A DNA stretch of 20,745 nucleotides from Pelargonium nanum (Eukaryota; Streptophyta; Magnoliopsida; Geraniales; Geraniaceae). The notes beneath the pieces were generated by a model. That model saw only the letters and a program-made list of their open reading frames with translations. It did not search any database and was not told the DNA's origin. Position 1 is the first letter of the stretch. Each line of letters starts with the position of its first letter. Both the position numbers and the translations under genes were made by a program. Positions 8,795 to 18,829 of this stretch are shown here, piece by piece. The stretch is from positions 1 through 20,745 of the forward strand of contig JAYMTF010001896.1 in the NCBI GenBank assembly GCA_036897485.1. Direction: 5' to 3'.

Positions 8795-9380
8795 ATGTCG
8801 TCTGATGGTTCCCACCTTGTCCTATCATACGAGTCCTCATATTCAAATAGGTCAAGTTCTATCTCGAGTTCTTGTGAGAGCACTGAATATATAGAAAAGT
8901 GACAAGGTTTATATTTTTAGGCTGAGTTGGCTCTTAAAGATGAAATGACTCCGACTTAGTTGAGTCATCAGTTGAAAAAACGATAACCACTAATGGAGCT
9001 CATTTGGGCCCCGATTTCTTTATTTTTGAGTGCATGGTATAGGTTGGACTTGATTCTGAAGACAATTGCTGCCAACAATCTTCCTTACTTTTGTGGTGAT
9101 TGTTTCTTTCCAGAAGATTTAGAGATTATGAAATTTCCAGAGAAAATGAGATCGCTCATACTAGTTATTTTTTGGCCTATCCTTATTGGATCAAGAGGGG
9201 TTAATTAAACTCCCGTCAACACACTTTGTGGCCAAAGTTATTGAGTTTTACAAACTTGCACCTACTAAATTTCAATAATGGGATATACATAATGGCTTTG
9301 GCTTCCATTACTAAAAAGTTAATATTGTCAGTAGAGTTTTTCACTTGCATCATTATATTTAATCACTTTACTTTATAAGA
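8795..9380 (+). pseudogene. Frame-broken remnant resembling a plant retrotransposon gag-type (gypsy 'putative plant transposon') protein
   Basis: Pieces in different frames read in a sensible order. A Ser-rich N-terminal stretch starts at the ATG at 8795 (SSSISSSCESTEYIEK, stop at 8900). Then come DLEIMKFPEKMRS (around 9118-9156), YFLAYPYWIKRG (to about 9200), KLPSTHFVAKVIEFYKLAPT (about 9207-9266) and IMALASITKKLILSVEFFT (from 9289). From memory this follows the pattern of the N-terminal domain annotated in plant gypsy-type gag proteins: a Pro-Tyr-Trp block, then L-P-x-x-x-F-V-x-x-V-x-x-F-Y-x-L-A-P, then an A-F-x-x-L-x-K-L block. Several frameshifts and stops make it dead. The identification rests on motif memory only. 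Confidence 0.4.
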
Positions 9381-10230
9381 CTTATTTCACCCACTTTAAC
9401 AGCACCGTACTAATTTTTGTCAAATTCTTTGTGTGTAATGTCTTGTTTCGAGGAAGCATGTCTTGGTGTTGGTTTGGTTCAAATTTTTTGCCTTTTCAGG
9501 TTCTTTTATCGTAAGAATAAGAGTGACAACATGTACATAAGTTGGTTCTGTTTTAAATCTCTCTTTTTTTTCGAAAGTTATGAATTATTAAATTGACCTA
9601 TTGTATTAGTAAATGATGGGGAAAACTGAAAAAGGATTGATATTAATTTTTCCCAACCTAAATGGTACTGTAATTGCGTTTTTTTATTTCAGCTCTATAC
9701 CATGTAATTCACGTGCAATTAATATAATTAAATATTAATTAACTACGCATTCCTTTTGTATGTTACCAAATTAATATGATGAATAGCTAACGTTGAAACT
9801 TTACGCACATGCTTTTTTTCAAGTATTGCAGTTGACATATAATTATGGCAGGTTTTAATTACTGATGTTTACCTTTCTATCATGCTTTAATGATGACGGG
9901 TTTGTTGGAATGTTTGTTGAGGATGGTTTAGCAATATTTAGCATATAAGTTGCAAATATATAACATTAGAATAAATAAAGCAAGCAACAAAAGAATCTCA
10001 AAACTCAAGATAGATTAATTCATACAAATAAGATATCAATGTTGAGTCTACAAATCTTTTAGCCCAACTATATATATTAATCTAAAGTAAAATTATAATT
10101 AGGAAAAATATGGATTTCTAATTAAACAAGTTAAGCAACTTAGCCAAGTCAAGTCATTCCATCAAGTCACAAGATTCCAAAACCCTAATATACACAAAGG
10201 CCCAAACTTTTTATTTGTTTTTTGTTTTGT
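9381..10230. other. Intergenic sequence upstream of the WAT1-related gene
   Basis: AT-rich with no coding evidence. The sequence from about 9905 (TGTTGGAATGTTTGTTG) looks superficially like an LTR start, but no partner repeat or primer site was found. Confidence 0.45.
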
Positions 10231-10238
10231 TATATATA
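10231..10238 (+). promoter_or_regulatory. Candidate TATA box of the WAT1-related gene
   Basis: TATATATA lies 172 bp before the ATG. It would give a start near 10262 and a leader of about 140 nt with two short upstream ATGs (around 10246 and 10309). Tentative, because TA-rich sequence is common here. Confidence 0.35.
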
Positions 10239-10402
10239 GCTAAAAATGTCTACTGCCAACTTTATACACACCTTCAGACTATTCGATCACCGAAGGGTGC
10301 AACCCCCATGTTAGTCGGGTGCATTCAACAAAAAATTCATTCGTTGCTCACTCGCGAAGATCTCAACGCGCTGAGAAGTTTATATATGTTTAAGAAGTGA
10401 AG

Positions 10403-13400
10403 ATGGGGACGGATTGGGTGCAACCAGTGGCACTATTAGTAGTGGCAAATGCAATATTTGCAGGCGTGAACGTTTTCTACAAATTGGCTGTAAATGATGG
10501 CATGAGCATGAGGATTTTGGTTGCATACAGATTTATGTTTGCCTCAGCTTTTATGATTCCTCTTGCTTTTTACCTTGAAAGGTAATTATATATAGTTCCA
10601 TATATGGCTTTCTTGTTATTATTGGATATATATACTTATCAAGATTTGTGATTCTTGCATGTATTTTTTCCAGGAAACGCAGACCAAAAATGACATGGAA
10701 GATTGCGTTTCAAGGGTCTCTATGTGGCCTGTTTGGGTAATTATGATTTATCAACATAATATAGATGAGCTAGAATTCGATTAATTAAGAGAAACCCTAA
10801 TTTGATAATTGTGTGGTTTTCAGGGGAGCATTGGGCCAAAACTTGTACATTGGAAGCTTGGTTTTAACATCGGCGACATTTGTGGCAGCCATGGCTAATC
10901 TCATTCCAGCTTTTACATTCGTTTTAGCTGTAATTTTCAGGTCAGCACAATAATTAATGATTTTTATGTCAATTAATCTTTTTTTTTTTTTTTATATTTG
11001 GGAATGGTAAACATGACTCTAGATTATTAACCAATTTAAATTATTTGTTGCATATTTCAAATACTTAAGCCACACTATCCTCGCTTTTAATTTCTTGAGC
11101 TCTTTCTTTTTCACAAAATTTGTCTCCATCTCAAATAAGATTGAAATTGGTCCAGTCTCAACTAGTGTGTAAAGCTGAATATATTATATTAGTGTTAGGA
11201 TAATTTGATGTAAAAAATAATTTTAAATCAGAGAGCTTAAACCTTTTTAGAACGTTCTTTGCATTTGAAATTCCATAAATCATGTTTTATGTTAAATTTG
11301 CAGTTTCCGAAGACTTAAATGTATACCACTAGTTAGCTTTGTGGTAGCTAACTAAATTTGAAAATTCATTTATTTGGTGCTTATAGAACGGAAAAATTTA
11401 ATTTCAATCTTTGTCCTACCTTTAACACTATAAGAAAGCTCATTTTCTGCGATGGTTGAATCCTTCCGTGAAATTTAATTTCAATAAATTACACTAATAT
11501 AACGCTGTAAATTTGTGAGCACGAAAACCTCACCCAAATTCAATTTGAATGTGTTTAGGGTTGAGTATGTGAGTCATAAAGTCTATGGCTGAGACCATTT
11601 GCTCTCTCTATACACACACCACACACACATATAACATAATAAATTAAACTACATCATATTTTTCAGATTGGAGAAGTTGGGAATTGGAAGTAAGGAAGGA
11701 AATGCCAAGGTGTTGGGTACTATATTGGGCATAAGTGGAGCAATGGTTCTTACATTCTACAAAGGAGTGGAGATCAACATTTGGTCCACCCATATCAATT
11801 TGCTCAAAAACCATGGCCATCAAATATTTAATTCTGGGGAATACCGCAATCATTTGCTAGGCTCGTTTTTAGCCCTAGCAAGTTGTATATCCTACTCAGT
11901 CTGGTTGATTATACAGGTACAAAATCAATCAAACTTGGTTAATTTGCGAACGAGTTGCTATGCAAATTATAAGTCAAAATCAGACTTTTAAATCTGTTGT
12001 GTACATCAGGCTAGGTTGAGCCGAAGCTACCCATGTCACTATTCAAGTACAGCCCTAATGTGCTTCTCATCGGCATTGCTATCTGCAATTTATGCAATGT
12101 GTGTCGAAAAAGATTGGTCGGCATGGAAGCTCGGTTGGAACATTCGACTTCTCTCTGTTGCATATACGGTAAGTAATATATATGATCGGTGTTAGAGTGT
12201 CACATGTTCAAAGAATGTGAAATTTGAAAGTACTTGACACACACCAATTAGATTCTTTAATTTTTACTCAAATAAAATTAACATAGTATCGAATCTATAG
12301 TTTAGTCCTAAACTAGCACCTTGTTATTTTTTATTTGAGCGAGCACCTTGTTTATTTCCCTCTACATATCGATTTAAGTATTTCAGTAGAAACTTAATTA
12401 CACAGAAAAAAATTGCATAAACTTTCAAAATTTATAAGAACATTTAAAAATATTGTTGATTTTATTATGAAAAAATTCTAGACGAACATATTGGTGAATT
12501 TGTAAAAACGAAAAATGTCTCTAGAAACATTGAAGATTATTCTAGCTAGACAAATTTCAAGAACAATATTTTTTCGTACCTAAGTTGCTCCCTAGATATT
12601 TAAGGTATTTAGAAAGTGTTTGTATTAGAATTTCAAAAATACCTCATAAGAATATAGAACTCGAAAACAGTTTTTGTGTTTTGCTTCTTTCTTAAAATAA
12701 GCCGGCTTTAAATGACATTAATTGTACACGTTTTCTAATAAAAAAAAACAATTAGTGTACATGCATTAGAATTTATATATGTGAATGTACATGTATATGA
12801 TACAAGTTACATAATATTATTAACCATATGAGAGCAGGAAATTTAAGCTAATAAGATTTTGACTTACACTAAACCGTTATGAATCATGTATACGAGTCAA
12901 ATGCAAATGCACCACATCAAGTTGTTACGGAAAAAAAATGGAATTAAAGATGAATCTTGTTTTAGGAAAAAAAAGTATAAATGGAGAGAGAAATGGAGAA
13001 GATAAATGGTGTTTGTGTTTGAATTAAGGTTAAACAACACATAATAATTAGTTTATGAGGTATTTTAAATTTATCAAACATACAATTTAATATAAAAAAA
13101 TATTTATTTGCTGCTAATTACATTGTTATATTAATCAATCAAATTTCAAATACGGATAATTAAGTTAATTTGTTTTCAAGTGTATGTTGTTTTGTTCTTT
13201 AGTTATTAATTTGAAATGTTTATGAGCAAATTAAAATGATTGCATTGGTGATTTAATCAGGGAGTTGTTGCATCGGGACTGGTGGTGGCAATGCTAGCTC
13301 TTTGTCTACATAAAAAGGGTCCACTGTTCGTTAGCATTTTCAACCCACTGATGCTAGTTTTTGTGGCAATTCTTGGTTCCTTGTTGCTGGAGGAGAAGCT

Positions 13401-13512
13401 ACATTTGGGAGTGTTTCTGGGATCGGTACTCATAATATTAGGCTTGTACGCGGTTTTGTGGGGAAAGAGGGTCGAGATGAAGAAAATGCCCCCGCCCGAA
13501 GATTTACCATGA
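10403..13512 (+). CDS. WAT1-related (MtN21/EamA, drug/metabolite transporter family) membrane protein, 6 exons
   Basis: Plant EamA-type transporter; relatives move auxin (WAT1 at the tonoplast) or amino acids (UMAMITs), but the substrate here cannot be read. Exons 10403-10581, 10674-10736, 10824-10940, 11667-11916, 12010-12168 and 13261-13512, all GT-AG with conserved reading phase; product 339 aa, slightly short but complete. About ten hydrophobic segments are visible. TM1 is WVQPVALLVVANAIFAGVNV. Family marks are YRFMFASAFMIPLAF, SATFVAAMANLIPAFTFVLA followed by the FRLEKL motif, GTILGISGAMVLTFYKG, and in the second EamA repeat SYSVWLIIQ, YTGVVASGL, KKGPLFVSIFNPLMLVFVAI and LLLEEKLHLGVFLGS. 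The start at 10403 is the first ATG; the codon two positions upstream is GTG. No damage was seen. It sits between transposon remnants and the protease cluster. Confidence 0.92.
10941..11666 (+). other. Intron 3 of the WAT1-related gene
   Basis: 726-bp GT-AG intron, AT-rich, with a CACACA-type simple repeat near 11613-11632. Nothing else recognised. Confidence 0.7.
12610..13090. mobile_element. Possible MITE in intron 5 of the WAT1-related gene
   Basis: Intron 5 (12169-13260, 1092 bp) is much longer than the others. It contains an inverted repeat: AAAATACCTCATAA at 12636-12649 and its exact reverse complement TTATGAGGTATTTT at 13053-13066. The similarity extends outwards on both sides (GTGTTTGTATTAGAATTTCA left; AAATTTATCAAACATAC right). 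The arms enclose about 400 bp of non-coding DNA, as in a miniature inverted-repeat element. No target-site duplication was identified, so the borders are approximate. Confidence 0.35.
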
Positions 13513-14266
13513 TCCGACCATGTAATATACGACACGTACTGAAAAAACGAAATGGACTAGTGTAGGACTATATTTTTTTGTTTACCTTGTATTTTGTAAA
13601 AATTATTTTCAACTCCGAGAATCGAACAATTTATACATTTTGAAAGGTTATTTTTGTTCCAAATTTTGCATTTTCTCGGTAAGAAACAACGTGACAATTT
13701 GCGAATGGTATTATAATTTTTCCGCAACATGAGGCCATATGCAAAGCTCTATGGGAACCTTGAATGTCTTGGGGAACTACTTCAAACTCGTATCCGCTAC
13801 ACTAATGCCATGTCATGAAGTTGTATAGTTTCCACGACATAAGGCCGAACGTCAGGCTCTTGGAATTTCTGGGTGGTAGAAGCGTTTTGTTAGCGATCGG
13901 GATTTTTGGTAATTATTTTAACCTAATAATATTGGTGTCCACATATTCACAAATTTAGTTTCGAAAACGATATATTTGTTTTCAAACTCGTATTTACGTA
14001 TGTATTATAATATTTTATCGTACCAAACATAGCCTAATGAATTAGTATTCAAACCATAATAGTCAACTTACTATCTATTTCCTTCAAAATAATCAATTTG
14101 AAAATATCATTCCATATATATAGAAATGAACACAGCAACACTGTAATGATAAAAAATTCACCTAGACAGAAAAGAACAAAACCTAAAACACATACATACA
14201 AAGAATGTTGAAATATAATGATAATTGTATCAACAGAGATAGTGTTTTAATTGCCATGCCCAAAAC
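13513..14266. other. Intergenic sequence with an imperfect 110-bp-offset duplication
   Basis: No gene. About 50 bp at 13719-13770 (TTTCCGCAACATGAGGCC...GCTCTATGGGAA) resemble 13829-13878 (TTTCCACGACATAAGGCC...GCTCTTGGAA), an old tandem duplication with many substitutions. The rest is AT-rich. Confidence 0.4.
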
Positions 14267-14283
14267 ATGACCATGGAACCAAA

Positions 14284-14291
14284 TATAAATA
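14284..14291 (+). promoter_or_regulatory. TATA box of protease AP2
   Basis: TATAAATA lies 52 bp before the ATG at 14336. An in-frame ATG at 14267 lies upstream of this box, so it would not be in the transcript. This supports 14336 as the start. Confidence 0.65.
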
Positions 14292-14335
14292 GTGGTAGCT
14301 CACATCTTCATTGTGCTCATTCCTCATCCCCAACA

Positions 14336-15742
14336 ATGGCAGCACCCAAAATTTTCCCTCTAGCAACCTTAGTCATCTTCCTCTTTACATTCTCCCAAGT
14401 CCTTTGCTCTACTCCTTCGAACCTCGAAGGATTGAGCCTAAGGCTTATTCCTAGAGACTCACCCGAATCACCTATATACCCCGGAAACCTCACCGTCCTA
14501 GAGAGGATGGAGAGAATGATCAATTTCACCAATGCTAGAGCCTACGACTTGGATTCGATGTCTAGTCCCAACTCAACACTAGAACCTGAGGGCTTAATTT
14601 TCAGGTTAAACCGCGATAGCTACTATTACATGGTCCAGCTCGCGATTGGAATCCCCGAGTTGATAGTGTACTTGCTAGTCGACACGGGAAGTGGCCTAAT
14701 ATGGACCCAATGCCAGCCCTGCACGAATTGCTATATACAGGACCCCAGGTTCCCCATTTACAACTCCCTTGCGTCTCGGTCCTACACAAAGCTGACCTGC
14801 GATCACCCTCTCTGTAACGGCCCGAATGCTCTCTTCAGGTGTGTCGACGATGAATGTGTCTACAATATTGGATATAGCGGTGGAGCCACAACAGTAGGCG
14901 TCGCTTCTCAAGAAACCTTCAAATTTATTTTTGACAACGGCCCTGGAAGGCCCAAATCTACCGCGCCTATTGTCAATATTGTATTCGGGTGTTCTAATGA
15001 CAATCAGAACATTCAATTCGGTAAAAATGGCGTCATATCCGGGATTTTGGGGCTCAGTAAGTCACGTAATTCTTTCATATCACAATTATTTGATACACTC
15101 GGGAAAAGATTCTCCTATTGCTTTGTCCCTTTTAATCAGGCATTGCCAGTACCTAGTGCCCTCAGGTTCGGACAGGACGTGCCCCGGCCAGGAAATGTCC
15201 AAACTATCCATTTCCTGAACCCTCCAAGGTCAGCCTTTTACTACCTCAACTTGTTGGACATAAGTATAGGACAAAACGCGCTAGGATTCCCCGCTGGGAC
15301 CTTCGCGATAAGGCCTGATGGGTCCGGAGGGTGCATTGTGGACTCGGGAGCCCTGATTCCCAAAATAGACCAGAACACGGGGAATGTAAACGCGTACAGG
15401 AGAGTCATGGGGGCGTTCCAGAGGTACTACGACGGGCTTTCTCAGCTTCAGAGGATTAGGGAGAGGGTGCCTCAGGGGTTTCAGCTCTGTTACCGGAAGC
15501 CTCAGGATTTTAGGGACTATATAGGAATGACATACCATTTTGAAGGGGCCAATTACGTTGTTGATCCGAGTTTTGTGAATTTCTACGATGAGCAGAACGG
15601 GTATTTCTGCGTCGCGCTGTTGCCGGGAAGTGGTAAGAGTGTATTGGGAGCTTGGCATCAACAAAATATGAGACTCATTTATGATATAAATATTGACTCA
15701 CTCCAATTTGCACCTGAGGATTGCTCCAGGGACGTGTTTTGA
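14336..15742 (+). CDS. Nepenthesin/CDR1-like aspartic protease AP2, intronless
   Basis: Secreted pepsin-like A1 protease, 468 aa from the ATG at 14336; relatives cleave peptides in the apoplast, vacuole or trap fluid. Residues 5-24 form a hydrophobic signal peptide (ending near VLCS), and residues 26-95 a propeptide (LSLRLIPRDSPESP). Catalytic motif 1 is DTGSG at D116. The plant Cys-rich insert lies around residues 126-174 (WTQCQPC..CY, C155, C160, C169, C174). Then come FGCSND, GKRFSYCF and catalytic motif 2 IVDSGAL at D336, where Ala replaces the usual Thr of DSGT. The C-terminal half holds FQLCYRKP, YFCVAL, SVLGAWHQQNMRLIYD and the closing EDCSRD. The frame is open 23 codons further up to 14267, but that part starts before the TATA box and lacks signal character. 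It is the most divergent of the four copies and is GC-richer than its surroundings. Confidence 0.92.
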   Translation: MAAPKIFPLATLVIFLFTFSQVLCSTPSNLEGLSLRLIPRDSPESPIYPGNLTVLERMERMINFTNARAYDLDSMSSPNSTLEPEGLIFRLNRDSYYYMVQLAIGIPELIVYLLVDTGSGLIWTQCQPCTNCYIQDPRFPIYNSLASRSYTKLTCDHPLCNGPNALFRCVDDECVYNIGYSGGATTVGVASQETFKFIFDNGPGRPKSTAPIVNIVFGCSNDNQNIQFGKNGVISGILGLSKSRNSFISQLFDTLGKRFSYCFVPFNQALPVPSALRFGQDVPRPGNVQTIHFLNPPRSAFYYLNLLDISIGQNALGFPAGTFAIRPDGSGGCIVDSGALIPKIDQNTGNVNAYRRVMGAFQRYYDGLSQLQRIRERVPQGFQLCYRKPQDFRDYIGMTYHFEGANYVVDPSFVNFYDEQNGYFCVALLPGSGKSVLGAWHQQNMRLIYDINIDSLQFAPEDCSRDVF

Positions 15743-15810
15743 TCTATGTTCGTTTTTAGTTTATCTTTTGATTCAATTCCATTTTTCAAATGTTTTGAAG
15801 ACACAATATA

Positions 15811-15816
15811 AATAAA
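15811..15816 (+). terminator. Poly(A) signal of AP2
   Basis: AATAAA 69 bp after the AP2 stop. Confidence 0.5.
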
Positions 15817-17392
15817 ATCTTTACATTTTGTTTGGAAAACGATCAAAAAATTACTTGGATTATATTCTTCAAATTCGATTGCATTTGATTTTAGTTGGAG
15901 GAAAATAATCCATTTCACTCCACATTTTTGTATTTCCAAGTTAATACATGCACGGAAAAAACAACCCATAATTGTGTCATAAATTTCCCTCTTCGTTGAC
16001 TATTTGATTGTGTATATATGTGATAATTGTCATTAATTAGCTCTATAATTAATTAATTCGTTTACTTCTATAAATAGTTAAATACTATGATACATTCACA
16101 TTTCACACTGACTTTAGGTTCAAGTATTTGTATTTCATACAATTAAGGCCATTTATTTTCCCTTATAAATTGATTTACCTCTCTAATTTTCTTTAGTTAC
16201 TAAATGAAATTTTAAATACGATGCTTGATGCACTGAATGATTAGTTATCACAAAAATTCTCAACTAATTCAATTAATTCGAGAATAAATTAAGGAGAATT
16301 ATTTAGGTTTTAAATGTTTTAGTCTTTTTGACAAGTACATTTCAGATGCATGCATGAACCTTGAACAAATTATAAATAAGTCACTTTTGACTAACCGTGT
16401 ACAAATGCATAAAATTATCCATAAATGTGTGTTGTAATTACAAACACTAATAATCACTGATAAGTCACTTTTAACAATTACCTTACAAAAAAAATTGACA
16501 CAAAATTCTCAACTTAATAAATTAAATACGCCATTCATCTCCATGAATGTGTGATGTAATAATTAAATTGTCATAAGAATATTGGTAATTTGTCACTACT
16601 TTTAGGGAATTGGGACACTCATTTTCAAACAAAAGCAACTTCTAAATTCAAATTAATTGGATTTGCAGATATTACCTATATGTCAAATCCACATAAAGTA
16701 TGGTCACAAACAAACTATTAATTTGTTCACATATGGTGGAACTATTATTTCTTGGCGCTCAACCAAACAAACCTTGGTTGATGATTCAACGTAGATTATA
16801 AGTATGACAAAGATTGTAGGTATGACTAAGACTGATGATTCAACGTATCCAAAAAAAATTATGTCTGAAAATTATCAAAGAGAGTTCAACAATGATATGT
16901 GAAGATAATGATGCATGCATTACTCGATTATGAAAGAAATTATATTAGAGGATATCAAATCAAACACATTTCTCCACCGTTCTTTCCACATATAAACTTC
17001 AAAAGAATGTTAAATAGATATCTATCATATCCGTCAAAAAATGAATATAGCAAATGTCTTTAAAATGTTAGAAACTAAAATATTTGAGCAACTTTAACTC
17101 AAATTTGTGTCATGTCGTCTCAAAGGTACATACTTAGTAGAGGGGCGGGCGTGTTGCATTATTTTTCCTTATAAAGATAATGTTCCCACTAAGTTTCTCT
17201 CAGAGACTAAGTTCTTAGTGAGGTAGTCTTGAGGTGTATAAAACCTTTAGAAAGAATAATAATAACAAAGTTAGCTATAATAAATTCTAGCCAATGTGTT
17301 TCCCCTTTTATTAAATGGTTACTCTAGGGAATATACCCCTATTTAATAAAGTCTACACCTTTTGCATAGCAAACAAAACCTACCGCTTAACC
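15817..17392. other. Intergenic sequence between AP2 and AP3
   Basis: AT-rich with no gene. A small direct repeat of TGATGATTCAACGTA occurs near 16779 and 16829, with a GGTATGAC/AAGTATGAC repeat between. An inverted CACTAAG...CTTAGTG lies near 17187-17220. None of these has an obvious function. Confidence 0.5.
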
Positions 17393-17465
17393 CCATAAAT
17401 TTAAAACATGACCACATTAAAACTCCAAGCTCCAAATTGTTTCTGTGGGTTCAAGAATCCTAAAA

Positions 17466-18794
17466 ATGGCGACCCTGCAAAGTTCCTCTCGGACAGCAGC
17501 AACTCTTATGCTTCATCTCTTAATTGCCATAATCTTCCAATTCCCCAATTTCAGCACTTCAACAAAACTCACCAAACTGAGCCTAAACCTCACTTCCCAC
17601 ACACCCATGGCCAAACTGTTGGGATTGGCAATGTCAGGTCCTCAAAATTCAACGGGATTATCCCCAGAAGACATCGGGTTCACGTTGACACGCACCCCCG
17701 AATACGTGCTCATGGTGCAAGCTTCCATCGGAACCCCACCCATCCAAGCGTTGTTGCTATTGGACACGGGGTCCGGACTCATTTGGACGCAATGCAAGCC
17801 TTGCAACTATTGTTATCCCCAAAGATACCCTACCTATGACTCCATGGCATCCACCACTTTCCGGAAGCTTCCTTGCAGCCACCCCCTCTGCTCCGGCCCC
17901 CGCGCCCTCTTCCAATGCCTCAACAACGAGTGCGTCTACAGCCTCACCTACACCGGGGGAAGCAACACGAAAGGCCACGCCTCCTTCGAGACCTTCAAGC
18001 TCTCCGTCGGGAAATCTTTCCGACCATTTCCCAACATAATCTTCGGCTGCTCCAACGAAAACTACAATTTCACGTTTGCGCAGAGCGGGCTCATTTCCGG
18101 GATCATGGGACTCAACATGGGCCCCGACTCGTTCTTGACTCAGTTATTCGCACCCGCGAAAAGGCGATTCTCCTATTGCTTTGCTCCTTACGAAAGTGGA
18201 CCAAGCACGGCCCATACCATCCTAAGGTTCGGCGACGATGTCCCTCGTGGAAGAAACTTACAAACAACTTATTTCCGGCAAGGCACGGTTCACTACGAGC
18301 TCGAATTGCTTGACATAAGTGTCGGGAAGCGTCGGCTCAATTTCCCGCCGGGAACATTCGCTGTAAAAGCAAATGGTAACGGCGGTTTCATAATTGACTC
18401 GGGAACTGTAATTTCCCGACTAGATCAGACCGCTTCTGGCGTAAACGCCTACGGTACAGTGATAGAAGCGTTTAAGCAAATTTATAATTCGCTCCGTTTG
18501 CAACGAATTATGAACCCGGGAAGCTTGGGATACGATCTTTGTTATCGGAAACCGCCTCGATTTAATAAGTTTGTGGGGATGACATACCATCTCCGAGGAG
18601 CTGACTATGTGGTTGATCCCAAGTACATGGTTGATGTTAACGAACAACTTGGGTTTTTCTGTGTGGCCCTGATGGGATCATATGGCCATAGCAACTTAGG
18701 ATCATGGCATCAGCAAAATATGAGGTTGATTTATGATGCTAGCATGGGTGCACTCCGATTTGGAGCTGAAAATTGTGCAAGAGATCGTCTCTGA
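17466..18794 (+). CDS. Nepenthesin/CDR1-like aspartic protease AP3, intronless, both catalytic motifs intact
   Basis: Secreted A1 aspartic protease, 442 aa, close to Arabidopsis CDR1-type proteins in length. A signal segment lies at about residues 10-32, then a short propeptide (residues 33-80, roughly 20 residues shorter than in AP2). The DTGSG motif is at D100, the Cys-rich nepenthesin-type insert at residues 110-156 (CKPCNYCYPQ, C137, C142, C151, C156), then YTGGS in the flap region, FGCSNEN, RRFSYCF, second motif IIDSGTVIS at D311, YDLCYRKP, FFCVAL, HQQNMRLIYD and a terminal ENCARDRL. The start at 17466 is the first in-frame ATG and matches MATLQS at the start of AP4; the frame extends upstream only to a GTG. 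It is very similar to AP1 along the whole length. It is the only copy here with both canonical catalytic signatures, so it is the best candidate for an active enzyme. Confidence 0.94.
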   Translation: MATLQSSSRTAATLMLHLLIAIIFQFPNFSTSTKLTKLSLNLTSHTPMAKLLGLAMSGPQNSTGLSPEDIGFTLTRTPEYVLMVQASIGTPPIQALLLLDTGSGLIWTQCKPCNYCYPQRYPTYDSMASTTFRKLPCSHPLCSGPRALFQCLNNECVYSLTYTGGSNTKGHASFETFKLSVGKSFRPFPNIIFGCSNENYNFTFAQSGLISGIMGLNMGPDSFLTQLFAPAKRRFSYCFAPYESGPSTAHTILRFGDDVPRGRNLQTTYFRQGTVHYELELLDISVGKRRLNFPPGTFAVKANGNGGFIIDSGTVISRLDQTASGVNAYGTVIEAFKQIYNSLRLQRIMNPGSLGYDLCYRKPPRFNKFVGMTYHLRGADYVVDPKYMVDVNEQLGFFCVALMGSYGHSNLGSWHQQNMRLIYDASMGALRFGAENCARDRL

Positions 18795-18823
18795 TTGTCT
18801 TTGTTTTAGAGTTTTTTATGAAC

Positions 18824-18829
18824 AATAAA
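18824..18829 (+). terminator. Poly(A) signal of AP3
   Basis: AATAAA 30 bp after the AP3 stop. Confidence 0.5.

Noticed and set aside
8601-8894. Overlapping sense and antisense open frames
   Set aside because: Neither shows a recognised motif or start context. Only the later Ser-rich piece fits the gag remnant.
9905-10200. Possible solo LTR starting TGTTGGAATGTTTGTTG
   Set aside because: No matching CA end with target duplication, no primer site and no second copy in the window.
10215-10400. 61-codon open frame in the transporter leader
   Set aside because: It overlaps the proposed TATA box and leader and has no recognisable protein features.
14267-14335. Upstream in-frame ATG extending AP2 by 23 residues
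   Set aside because: It lies upstream of the TATAAATA box and the added residues have no signal character. The hydrophobic signal begins right after the ATG at 14336.
17408-17839. 143-codon open frame overlapping the start of AP3
   Set aside because: It is an out-of-frame shadow. It shows no family motif, while the AP3 frame gives a complete protease.
17757-18313. Several open frames on both strands inside AP3, and similar ones inside AP2 and the F-box exon 1
   Set aside because: Pro/Ser/Arg-rich shadows of GC-richer coding sequence. They have no independent motifs.
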